A DNA stretch of 64,000 bases from JBKHAJ01 sp964641125 (lineage in GTDB: Bacteria; Spirochaetota; Spirochaetia; SPDA01; CAZSGZ01): assembly GCA_964641125.1 (NCBI GenBank), contig CAZXMO010000008.1, positions 1 through 64,000 on the forward strand, given 5' to 3'. Shown here in pieces: positions 8,164 to 15,816 of this stretch. Each line of letters begins with the position of its first letter. Position 1 is the stretch's first letter. Both the position numbers and the translations under genes were made by a program. The notes below the pieces were generated by a model. It made no database searches, was not told the DNA's origin, and saw only the letters and a list, made by a program, of their open reading frames with translations.

Positions 8164-9132
8164 ATGATAAACTTAAGAAGCGGAAGATTTGCCCAGTACA
8201 AGTACGAAATCGCCATCGTCATCGTCGCGATTCTGGTCTTTGTCATCTTTATTGTTGGAAACCCCAAGGTATTTACCCGGTTCGATATCTACTATTCGTT
8301 CATGTCCACCATCCCCTTCGTGGGAATCCTCGCTCTATCCTTGACCTTCGTTGTGGTCTTAGGTGAGATGGACTTGAGCTTTCCCTCGGTCCTTGCCTTT
8401 GCATCGTGGGTGTTCGGAACGGTGTTCACGACAACGGGGAGCATATTCGTCGGCGGTCTCGCCGCGCTGGCCACGGGAATCGTCGCGGGTTATCTGAACT
8501 CCCTCATTATTGTCAGAATAGGGGTACCCTCGCTGGTGGGGACCATCGGAGCGATGTTCTTCTGGAGGGGTATGGTCAATGTCGCCGCTCAGGGGAAAGG
8601 GATCTCCTTCGTCGACGCCAGGGGGACGCTCTTCTACAATGCTTTAGTCGGCAGGGTAGGGGATGCGGTCCCCGGACAGATGATCTGGATGATCGGCCTC
8701 GCAGTACTCTTTTGGTTTATCCTGAACAGGCACGTGTACGGCTCGCACCTCCTGTTCGTGGGAGATAATCCCGCGAGCTCCAAGATGATGGGGATCAACG
8801 TCAATCGGGTCAAGACCATCGCCTTCGTACAGGTCGGCTTTTTCGCGGCCTTTGTCGGCATCATCTCCACCCTGGAGGTCACCTACTTCTGGCCGAGCCA
8901 GGGGCAGGGATACATGCTTCCCGCCTTGGCCGCGGTCTTCGTGGGGGGCACCTCGGTCTTCGGCGGAAAGGGGACCATCCTGGGTTCGCTTCTCGGGGCC
9001 ATCATCATCGGGAGTCTCGAGGCGGGAATCATCTCCTTAGGTCTTAGCGGATTCTGGATCCAGCTCATCTTCGGAGTGTTCATTTTGGCCTCGGTGTCGA
9101 TCTACACCGTCCTCTTGAGAAAAAATGGGTAG
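8164..9132 (+). CDS. Sugar ABC transporter permease
   Basis: A 322-aa RbsC/FrcC-type integral membrane protein with 8-10 hydrophobic segments from residue 15 on. The family signature near GTSVFGGKGTILGSLLGA, which contacts the ATPase, is present at about 260-278. It starts 28 nt after the ATPase with AGGAAGAGGT as ribosome site and completes a binding protein-ATPase-permease set. Confidence 0.92.
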   Translation: MINLRSGRFAQYKYEIAIVIVAILVFVIFIVGNPKVFTRFDIYYSFMSTIPFVGILALSLTFVVVLGEMDLSFPSVLAFASWVFGTVFTTTGSIFVGGLAALATGIVAGYLNSLIIVRIGVPSLVGTIGAMFFWRGMVNVAAQGKGISFVDARGTLFYNALVGRVGDAVPGQMIWMIGLAVLFWFILNRHVYGSHLLFVGDNPASSKMMGINVNRVKTIAFVQVGFFAAFVGIISTLEVTYFWPSQGQGYMLPALAAVFVGGTSVFGGKGTILGSLLGAIIIGSLEAGIISLGLSGFWIQLIFGVFILASVSIYTVLLRKNG

Positions 9133-9189
9133 CGGGCTCATGTCCCGCGCCGCGGTTCGGCCCGGGCGCATGCCCGGTACCGGTAGAGA

Positions 9190-10455
9190 TTACTTCTGTG
9201 CCCGGGGCTTTAGGTAGGCGCTGTAGTAGCTCATGCCCACGAAGACCACTCCGCCGATGATGTTCCCGATGGTCACGGGAATCAGGTTCCGGACGATGAA
9301 GCCCGCAACGTTCAAGGCCGCCGGATCGAATCCCTCGGGGACGGCGACGCCGGCGTAGTTTTTGAGCATCATCCCCATGGGGACGAAATACATGTTGGCG
9401 ATGCTGTGCTCGAACCCCATGGCCACGAATCCCATAATCGGAAAGAAGATGGCGAAGATTTTGCCCACCGTCTGCCGGGCGGAGAGGGCCATCCACACCG
9501 CGAGGCATACGATCCAGTTACAGCCGATCGCCCGGACCAGCGCCTCGCCGAAGGGGAGGCTCACCTTGCCCGAGGCGATGCTCACCGCGGCTTCGCCGAC
9601 GGCGTTTCCGCCGGTCTTCCACAATCCGGAGTAGAAAAAGAGGAAGACGATGATCATCGATCCCACGAAGTTCGCCACGTAGACGATGCCCCACCGCGCA
9701 AGCATTTTCCCGAGGGTGATGTCCCCGGTCATGACCGACGATATCATCAGGTTGTTCCCGGTAAAGAGCTCCGCTCCCGCGATAATTACCATCATGAGAC
9801 CTAAGCTGAAGACCGCCCCGCTCATAAATTTGGTGAATCCCACACCTAAGAACGACGCCATGTCGTGGGTCACGGTGGTGGCCAGCACCCCGCCGAAGCC
9901 GATGTAGGCCCCGGCTAAAATCCCTAGGATAAACACCGAAAGCCAGGGGGAGGTGACCTTGCCCACCCCGACCTTCTTCGAAACGGTATCGGCGATGGTG
10001 GCCGGCGCCTTGTCGTCCATCTCCGGCTTGGGAAAGGCGACGCTCCCCATCCGGCTTTGAAAGCGGGCGAAGGACTTCTTCTCGTGCATTACCTTCTTCT
10101 TCTCAGCCTTGAGGACCGCTTCCTTGAGCTCCTCCGGAGTAAAGGGCTTGGGCAGGAAGTCCAACGCCCCCCGCTTCATCGCCTCGGTAGCCCGGTCTAC
10201 GCTCGGATAGCCGCTTATCATAAGGACCGTCGATTCGGGACTGTGCTTCTCGATCTGCGAGATCACCTCCATCCCGTCGATCCCGGGCATGTTCCAGTCG
10301 CAGAGGATCACGTCGTAGGTATTCTTTTGGATGAGGTCTATGGCCTCTTCGGGGTTCTTCGTTCCCGTAATTTCGTAGTCTTCGTCGGCAAAGCTCTTGC
10401 TGATCGAGTCGATGACTACCTGCTCATCGTCTATAACGAGCATCTTTTCCGCCAT
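9190..10455 (-). CDS. Response-regulator receiver fused to a formate/nitrite channel
   Basis: A 421-aa protein of two parts. Residues 1-120 are a complete receiver domain: acidic pair Asp9/Asp10, phospho-acceptor Asp53 (LCDWNMPG), switch Ser81 and Lys103. A charged linker (about 115-165) leads into a full formate/nitrite transporter (FNT/FocA) domain with six membrane segments, FTGNN (231-235), CNWIVCLAVWMA (312-323), and the central pore His350 in GFEHSIANM. FNT proteins conduct formate, nitrite, hydrosulfide or lactate as pentamers. The start at 10455 has AAGGAGTACAGCC upstream. It is last in an operon with a histidine kinase and two regulators, so phosphorylation-controlled channel activity is the obvious inference. 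The domain order is continuous in one frame. Confidence 0.93.
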   Translation of the reverse strand: MAEKMLVIDDEQVVIDSISKSFADEDYEITGTKNPEEAIDLIQKNTYDVILCDWNMPGIDGMEVISQIEKHSPESTVLMISGYPSVDRATEAMKRGALDFLPKPFTPEELKEAVLKAEKKKVMHEKKSFARFQSRMGSVAFPKPEMDDKAPATIADTVSKKVGVGKVTSPWLSVFILGILAGAYIGFGGVLATTVTHDMASFLGVGFTKFMSGAVFSLGLMMVIIAGAELFTGNNLMISSVMTGDITLGKMLARWGIVYVANFVGSMIIVFLFFYSGLWKTGGNAVGEAAVSIASGKVSLPFGEALVRAIGCNWIVCLAVWMALSARQTVGKIFAIFFPIMGFVAMGFEHSIANMYFVPMGMMLKNYAGVAVPEGFDPAALNVAGFIVRNLIPVTIGNIIGGVVFVGMSYYSAYLKPRAQK

Positions 10456-10507
10456 GGCTGTACTCCTTTTACATAATATTTTACATCGTATAAACCGCAC
10501 GGGACTT

Positions 10508-11134
10508 TTATTCCCAAATCTCGCTTCCTAAGCGGCTCTCGAGCCACGCCCGCTGCCGTTCATCGAGAGAACCTAAGTAGCTCTCGAGCCATCCGATATC
10601 CCCGGTCAGTATTGCGAGCTTTTCCTGAGCCGTCAGATCGTACTCCTCGAGGCTTAGAACCGACTGGGTCAAAAGAGATTCTGCAAAAACGTTGTCGTTC
10701 GCCGCCCGGTTCAAAATTTCCTTGACCGTTTCGGGATGGACAACCCCCGCCTCGGCACCCGGTTCGGGGGAAGGCGCCTGGGATACCGCCTCGTGTATCT
10801 TTTCGAGGAGGACGTCCGGATCGAAGGGCTTTTCGATGTAATCGGCGGCCCCGATCTTCATCGCCTGGACGGCGTTCTCCACGGTGGAGTAGCCGGTAAT
10901 GAGGATAACCGGAATTTCGGGAGCCTGCTTTTTCATTTCCCTCAAGATGTGCATCCCGGAAAATCTGGGCATCCGGATATCGGTCAAAAGAACGGCGCAT
11001 TTTTCTCGCAGGGCCGCCTCGAGCCCCGCGGTGCTCTCTTGGAAGGTCTCGACCTCGAACCCCTCGGGTTCGAGAATCCTTTTGATACTGTCCAGGACGA
11101 TTTGTTCATCGTCGATCACCATTACTCTCTGCAT
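10508..11134 (-). CDS. Response regulator with unusual helical C-terminal domain
   Basis: A 208-aa protein. Receiver residues are intact (IDDE near 7-10, TDIRMP phospho-Asp near 52, ITGY, EKPF). The C-terminal 70 residues are not a HTH, AAA+, HD-GYP or GGDEF domain. They read as a compact helical segment with YDLTAQEKLAILTGD, a pattern that reminds me of the small LigA-like helical fold; this resemblance is weak. It lies 1 nt from the upstream CheY-like gene and 52 nt before the receiver-channel fusion, in the same transcription unit. Confidence 0.85.
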   Translation of the reverse strand: MQRVMVIDDEQIVLDSIKRILEPEGFEVETFQESTAGLEAALREKCAVLLTDIRMPRFSGMHILREMKKQAPEIPVILITGYSTVENAVQAMKIGAADYIEKPFDPDVLLEKIHEAVSQAPSPEPGAEAGVVHPETVKEILNRAANDNVFAESLLTQSVLSLEEYDLTAQEKLAILTGDIGWLESYLGSLDERQRAWLESRLGSEIWE

Positions 11135-11135
11135 C

Positions 11136-11495
11136 CTAACCTCCTTCGGTTGCCTCCCTGACGCCCGCGATGAGCTCGTCCGGCGTAAACGGCTTGGGAA
11201 TGAACCCTTGGGCGCCGCTGGCCAGACTCGATTCGATGGTCTCCTCGGTGGGATACCCGCTCATCACGAGGATCGGGGTCTCCACCCCCCCTCGCCGGGA
11301 TTTATTGATCAGACTGATGCCGTCTTCCTCGGGCATCTTTATGTCCACAATGATGAGGTCGTAGCTTCCGTTACTCAGGGACTCGAGCCCCTCGGCCGCG
11401 TTCCGCGCGAGCCGGACGGTATGTCCCTCTCCCGAAAGAATCCGGTTACAGCTCCTGAGCACGACCTCGTCGTCGTCGACTACCAGAATATCCAT
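11136..11495 (-). CDS. CheY-like single-domain response regulator
   Basis: A 119-aa stand-alone receiver: DDDE near residues 7-10, phospho-Asp in IVDIKMP near 52, MSGY and PKPF Lys. It has no output domain, so it probably works as a phosphate relay or sink between the kinase 12 nt upstream and the other receivers of this operon. Confidence 0.92.
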   Translation of the reverse strand: MDILVVDDDEVVLRSCNRILSGEGHTVRLARNAAEGLESLSNGSYDLIIVDIKMPEEDGISLINKSRRGGVETPILVMSGYPTEETIESSLASGAQGFIPKPFTPDELIAGVREATEGG

Positions 11496-11507
11496 TTTTT
11501 ACATCTC

Positions 11508-13400
11508 CTAATCCTCGAGGGGGAGCCAGATGATGAAGGTGCTTCCTTCTCCGACCTTGCTCTTCACCCGGATGGTCCCCCCGTGCTTTTCTATAATACC
11601 ATAGGATACCGCGAGTCCCAAACCGGTTCCTTTCCCGACCTCCTTGGTGGTAAAGAAGGGATCGAAGAGTTTGTTCAGATGCTCCGGGGGTATTCCCGAG
11701 CCGGTATCGGCGATGCTTATCTCGATCCCCTTTTTAGGATACGGCTTGATCTCTCCGGGCAGCCCCGTGGAGGTGGTCACCACGATGTGGCCCCCTTTCG
11801 GGGTAGAGTCTATTGCATTGATCAGAATGTTGATCAATACGCTCTCCATCTGATTCCTGTCTACCGTCCGCTTGGGCAGGTTCTCCTGGGGATGGAAGCA
11901 GAGCACGACTCCCTTGACCAGGGCCTGATTGCCGACGAGGGTTATTGTATGCTTGATAAGCTCGTTGATGTCCACGAGCTGCGGCCGCATCTCGGTCTGC
12001 CTCGAAAAGTCGAGGAGTCCTTTGACGATCTCCCTGACCCGCTCGGTGGAGCTCGCGATGGTTGTAAGGTCCTCCCGCATCTCCTCGTCCAAGTCTTTTC
12101 TCTTCAACAGGAGGTGGGTGAAGGTGAGGACCCCGGTCAGGGGATTGTTAATCTCGTGGGCCACTCCCGCCGCGAGCCTGCCGATACTCGCCTGTTTTTC
12201 CGATTGGAGGAGCTTGGTCTCACTTGCCCGGTGTATCTGCTCGTCCCGCCGGCGGAGCGACCGGGTCATCTCGAGGAAGGTCCGCTGGAGCACACCGAGC
12301 TCGTCCTTCGAGATAGGTTCGATTTCGGGATTGAGATTGCCCCGGGAGACCTCCCGGCTCGCCTCGATCAGGTTGTACACGGGACGGTAGATGGCGTGGG
12401 CGATAAGCGAGCCGATGGCCGCGGCGATGAGCATGCTCCCGACGCTTATGATGAGGAGCATCCGTACCGTCCGTGTTATTATTCCGTCGAACCAGTTCCG
12501 GTCGACCGACGAAACCAGCCGAGCGGAGGGATTCCCGAAGATGTCGGTCAGAGGTTTGAAGGCGGTTACGGTGTCTTCTCCTATCTCTACGGTAATGGAC
12601 ATACCGCCTTGGCCGCCCCTGTCGTCCATTCCCGCGTAGCCCGGGACGATTCGGATGTCTCCCGTGATATCGGGTAGACCCGGTATCCGGGGAAAGAGCG
12701 CCGATTCGACGGTTTTCGAGAACCATCCTCCCTCTTCGATGAGCTCTCCCGCAAAGGTGTAGATGATGCCGCCGTCGGGGGTGTTCTTAGGGATTACCGC
12801 CGCCACCGCAAGTGCTCCCGTGTGCTTACCCGCCTCGGGTTCGACATCTTCCATCGGGGGGAGAAGCCCCGTGGTTTCGCCTTCGATCCGCGCGGAGTGC
12901 CGGGCCCACCTTTCGAGCGACCGGTGTATCCACGCCCTTTCCGGGGAGTCCTCGAGTCTGTGTCCCCAGACGGTAACCGGGCCGCCGTCCTCGGTGTGCG
13001 TAAAGACAGCCGAATCAGCGTCCCGGGACCCCGGAGAAAAGGCGAATCCGGTAAAATCGGTCCGCCCGGTCTCGGCCATGATCTTGAGGCCCCGCAGGAG
13101 CACTTCCAGGGGACATCCTCGGGATGTCTCCGTCTCTTCGGAATCGTCCTGATCACCGGCGCCGTCGAAAGCGATGGTACCCGCGATCTCGCAGCAGTAG
13201 TGGACCAGCTCTTTCAGCCGGTCCCGCTCATTGATGTAGAGTGATTCAGCCGCTAAGAGATTGGCGGCGGCCTTCTGCTCCGCCTCGCGGAGGACCGCCG
13301 TTTTGACCGACCTCCATCCCGCCGCGAGAGAAAGGGCACCCGCGAGGAGTGAGATCCCTAAAAAGCTTAAGATGAGTTTTGTCCGCGTGCCTGTAAACAA
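11508..13400 (-). CDS. Membrane sensor histidine kinase
   Basis: A 630-aa kinase. The N-terminal membrane helix (LILSFLGISLLAGAL) is followed by an extracytoplasmic sensor region of about 270 residues with no family I recognise. Then come a second helix, a HAMP linker (YRPVYNLIEASREVSRGNL), HisKA with phospho-His in GVAHEINNPLTG, and HATPase with N-box NILINAID, DTGSGIP and GTGLGLA. It starts at TTG with AAGGAG 5 nt upstream, 32 nt after rex, so the two may be cotranscribed. Its likely targets are the three receivers encoded just downstream. Confidence 0.92.
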   Translation of the reverse strand: MFTGTRTKLILSFLGISLLAGALSLAAGWRSVKTAVLREAEQKAAANLLAAESLYINERDRLKELVHYCCEIAGTIAFDGAGDQDDSEETETSRGCPLEVLLRGLKIMAETGRTDFTGFAFSPGSRDADSAVFTHTEDGGPVTVWGHRLEDSPERAWIHRSLERWARHSARIEGETTGLLPPMEDVEPEAGKHTGALAVAAVIPKNTPDGGIIYTFAGELIEEGGWFSKTVESALFPRIPGLPDITGDIRIVPGYAGMDDRGGQGGMSITVEIGEDTVTAFKPLTDIFGNPSARLVSSVDRNWFDGIITRTVRMLLIISVGSMLIAAAIGSLIAHAIYRPVYNLIEASREVSRGNLNPEIEPISKDELGVLQRTFLEMTRSLRRRDEQIHRASETKLLQSEKQASIGRLAAGVAHEINNPLTGVLTFTHLLLKRKDLDEEMREDLTTIASSTERVREIVKGLLDFSRQTEMRPQLVDINELIKHTITLVGNQALVKGVVLCFHPQENLPKRTVDRNQMESVLINILINAIDSTPKGGHIVVTTSTGLPGEIKPYPKKGIEISIADTGSGIPPEHLNKLFDPFFTTKEVGKGTGLGLAVSYGIIEKHGGTIRVKSKVGEGSTFIIWLPLED

Positions 13401-13432
13401 GTCAGCTCCTTGCCGCCCTTTATATACGGACC

Positions 13433-14143
13433 TTATACGGAACGTTTCTCATTTTCAACCTTTTCTTCGCAGTTCTCGCATTCCGGGGCTTCGGGATAGT
13501 CGTTGCGCTCCTTCATCGCTATCAGATAGAAGAGGTTTTCGATCTCCGGACCGATGTTGATGTTGTGGATGACGCATCGAGCGGGACAGTCTTCGTCGGC
13601 GCACTTCTTGGGGCATTTGAGTTCCACCGGAGCGAAGTTGAGGATTCCCTGGATTCCGGCGTTTATCATCATCTCGAGGACATCGGCGGCGGCGTTATCG
13701 GGGACGGCGATGATGCCGACCCGTATGTCGTGTTCCGCCACGAACTCGGGAAGGGTCCGCAGGTCGTAGATGGGGATGTTGCTCTCCCGGCCTATCTTCT
13801 GGGTATCCACGTCGAATCCCGCCACTATGTGGATCCCTTCGTTCACGAATTCCCGGTATTCCAGCAGGGCGGTGCCGATCTTGCCGCACCCCACGATGAC
13901 TACTTCTTTGGTCTGGTCGGTCCCGAGCTGTTCGTTGAGCTTATCTAAGAGCCCGTCGATGTTGTATCCCCCCCGCTTGTTACCCGGGAGCTGGAGGATG
14001 GAAAAGTCCTTCCGGACTAAGGCCGGAGTGACGTCGATGGCGTCCCCTAGGTTATTGGAAAAAACCCGCTCGAGCCCGAGGGCTTTGAATTTGTGGAGCA
14101 ACCGCTTATACTTAGAGAGCCGCAGAATGAGTTCCTTGTTCAT
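13433..14143 (-). CDS. rex: Redox-sensing transcriptional repressor Rex, with Cys-rich insert
   Basis: A 236-aa DNA-binding sensor of the NADH/NAD+ ratio. The winged helix is at 1-80 (VTPALVRKDFS near 38-48), the Rossmann motif is VGCGKIG (84-90), and a C-terminal swapped helix follows. Unusually, the segment after FAPVEL carries four cysteines (Cys177, 181, 186, 190), and two more (Cys222, 225) sit near the C-terminus; ordinary Rex proteins lack these. Divergent from the hydrogenase operon, a typical Rex target, and directly upstream of the kinase/channel operon. Confidence 0.93.
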   Translation of the reverse strand: MNKELILRLSKYKRLLHKFKALGLERVFSNNLGDAIDVTPALVRKDFSILQLPGNKRGGYNIDGLLDKLNEQLGTDQTKEVVIVGCGKIGTALLEYREFVNEGIHIVAGFDVDTQKIGRESNIPIYDLRTLPEFVAEHDIRVGIIAVPDNAAADVLEMMINAGIQGILNFAPVELKCPKKCADEDCPARCVIHNINIGPEIENLFYLIAMKERNDYPEAPECENCEEKVENEKRSV

Positions 14144-14161
14144 GTCGTTGTCCCGCCTTTT

Positions 14162-14179
14162 ATGTTACACAATTCACAT
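14162..14179. promoter_or_regulatory. Candidate Rex operator
   Basis: ATGTTACACAATTCACAT: half-sites TGTTAC and TTCACA around a 4-nt centre, close to the Rex consensus TTGTGAAnnnnTTCACAA. It lies 19 nt from the rex start and 156 nt from the hydrogenase operon, in an A+T-rich 191-bp divergent control region. Assigned by eye. Confidence 0.45.
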
Positions 14180-14334
14180 TAAGTACATGAATTATAACAT
14201 TTATATTCTATCTGTCAAGAAAGAATTCAGAATGTTCACATTTTTGACCAATTTACTTGGCTTTATGTGTTGATGTTTTTATTTTTATAGTGTAGGCTCC
14301 GTATAGAACAAAAACTGGTGTATTTGGAGGAAAG

Positions 14335-14820
14335 ATGATTACACAGAACGAGATAGACATCCAATTCTCGGACGAACTTCGCACCTTCATCCGGGAATGG
14401 AAGGACAAGCCGGGTAACCTCATCATGGTCCTGCACAAGGTCCAGGAGGAGTTCGGATACATCCCCCGGGAGGCGGCCATGGAAGTGGCCAGGCTCTTGG
14501 AGATCCCCTTGGCCAAGATCTACGGGGTGGTTACCTTCTATCACTTCTTCAAGCTGCAGAAACCGGGAAGGTATAACATCCAGGTGTGCATGGGGACCGC
14601 CTGCTATCTCAAGGGCGGTGAGGACATCATCGGCGAGCTCGAAAACATCCTAGGCATCGGCGTCAACTGCGTCACCGAGGACGGCGAGTTTTCCATCGAA
14701 GCGGTCCGCTGCGTCGGATGCTGCGGTCTTGCGCCGGTTATGGTAATAGGCGGCGAGGTATATGGAAAGATAGCCAAGGACATGCTGCCTGGGATAATCG
14801 CTAAGTACAAGGGCGAATAG
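14335..14820 (+). CDS. hydC: Bifurcating [FeFe]-hydrogenase subunit HydC (NuoE-like)
   Basis: A 161-aa thioredoxin-fold [2Fe-2S] subunit homologous to NuoE/HndA. Ligands are Cys85 and Cys90 (CMGTAC) and Cys126 and Cys130 (CVGCC). It shuttles electrons beside the flavin subunit in trimeric NAD/ferredoxin-dependent hydrogenases. TTTGGAGGAAAG precedes the ATG. First gene of a five-gene operon ending with the catalytic subunit. Confidence 0.92.
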   Translation: MITQNEIDIQFSDELRTFIREWKDKPGNLIMVLHKVQEEFGYIPREAAMEVARLLEIPLAKIYGVVTFYHFFKLQKPGRYNIQVCMGTACYLKGGEDIIGELENILGIGVNCVTEDGEFSIEAVRCVGCCGLAPVMVIGGEVYGKIAKDMLPGIIAKYKGE

Positions 14821-14841
14821 GCGGCTCGGCGGGACCTTACG

Positions 14842-15384
14842 GTGCATTTCACCTGCTGTGATTTCATCACCGACTGCGTTCAGAACTCGGTCGAGGCCGG
14901 GGCCGGAAATATCCGCCTCGAGGTCGAGGAGACACGGAAGAGCTTTTCGGTCCGTCTGACCGACGACGGACGGGGTATGACGGCTAAGGAGTTAGAGATG
15001 ACGCGGGACCCGTTCTTTACATCGGGGGAAAAACACCGCCGCCGGGTAGGATTGGGAATCCCCTTTCTCGTCCAGGCGACCGAGCTCTCCGGAGGAAGCT
15101 TCCACCTGGATTCCGAACCCGGCAGAGGAACCTGTCTAAGTTTCGCCTTCGACCTGAGGAATGTCGACTCTCCTCCGGTGGGAGATGTTCCGTCGGCCTT
15201 TCTTCAGGCGCTGTGCTTCGAAGGGGACTACGAGATGGAGATCCTCCGGACCCTTCGGACCGAAGCCAAGACCGTGGAATACCGCTTGAGGCGCGGCGAG
15301 CTCGAGGAAGTCCTAGGCGATTTAAACGACGGAGCATCGCTCAAGCTTTTACGGGATTATCTTCAGTCGCAGGAAGAGGACTGA
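14842..15384 (+). CDS. Histidine-kinase-like ATPase in the hydrogenase operon
   Basis: A 180-aa protein made of one GHKL ATPase domain: N-box DCVQNSVEAGA, DDGRGMT and GLGIPF glycine boxes, then a 60-residue charged C-terminal tail. No HisKA or sensor part exists, so it is not a conventional kinase; anti-sigma-type Ser kinases and MutL-like ATPases share the fold. GTG start at 14842, 21 nt after hydC. Orphan ATPases of this kind recur in hydrogenase operons of anaerobes, which points to an accessory or regulatory role. Confidence 0.8.
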   Translation: MHFTCCDFITDCVQNSVEAGAGNIRLEVEETRKSFSVRLTDDGRGMTAKELEMTRDPFFTSGEKHRRRVGLGIPFLVQATELSGGSFHLDSEPGRGTCLSFAFDLRNVDSPPVGDVPSAFLQALCFEGDYEMEILRTLRTEAKTVEYRLRRGELEEVLGDLNDGASLKLLRDYLQSQEED

Positions 15385-15402
15385 TAATTCAAGGAGTTAA
15401 AT

Positions 15403-15813
15403 ATGGCTAAAATGACATTAGAGGAACTGAGAAAACTTCGTGAATCGAAGAAGAAGGAGATTAACCGGCGGGACGTTTCCGATAAGAAGACCCAGATAAT
15501 CGTTGGAATGGGGACCTGCGGGATCGCCGCCGGGGCTAAAGATACCCTCAACACCTTTCTCGATGAGCTCGACGACGAAGATATGCAGCATATCGTCGTC
15601 AAGCAGTCGGGATGCATGGGGCTCTGCTATGCCGAGCCTACTGTAGAGATCATCTCTCCGGAGATGCCGACGGTCATCTACGGTAAGGTCGATCCGGAAA
15701 TCGCCAAGAAGATCATACGCAAGCACATTCACGGCAAGGTCCTGATCAACGATCACATATACGACCGGCCGGCCATCGACATCGTGGAAGCGGAAGGTAA
15801 AGGGGAGGCATAA
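15403..15813 (+). CDS. Thioredoxin-like [2Fe-2S] protein (HndB-like)
   Basis: A 136-aa ferredoxin-fold protein of the HndB type found in NADP/NAD-reducing hydrogenase operons. Cysteines occur in GTCGIAAGA and GCMGLC, the two halves of the cluster site. A lysine-rich N-terminal helix precedes the fold. It is 18 nt after the ATPase gene and 3 nt before hydB, so it is translationally tied to the complex. Confidence 0.88.
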   Translation: MAKMTLEELRKLRESKKKEINRRDVSDKKTQIIVGMGTCGIAAGAKDTLNTFLDELDDEDMQHIVVKQSGCMGLCYAEPTVEIISPEMPTVIYGKVDPEIAKKIIRKHIHGKVLINDHIYDRPAIDIVEAEGKGEA

Positions 15814-15816
15814 ATC

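Noticed and set aside
9133..9189. CCGGGC-GCAT-GCCCGG palindrome between the permease and receiver-channel genes
   Set aside because: A hairpin is possible in this convergent gap, but there is no T run on either side, so I do not call a terminator.
10899..12677. 592-codon open frame on the plus strand
   Set aside because: Antisense to the histidine kinase and two receiver genes, all of which have complete motifs. The translation is low-complexity and resembles no protein.
14232..14291. Promoter for the hydrogenase operon
   Set aside because: The region is A+T-rich with several partial -10 boxes (TATAGT, TATAGA), but no pair with acceptable -35 and spacing stands out.
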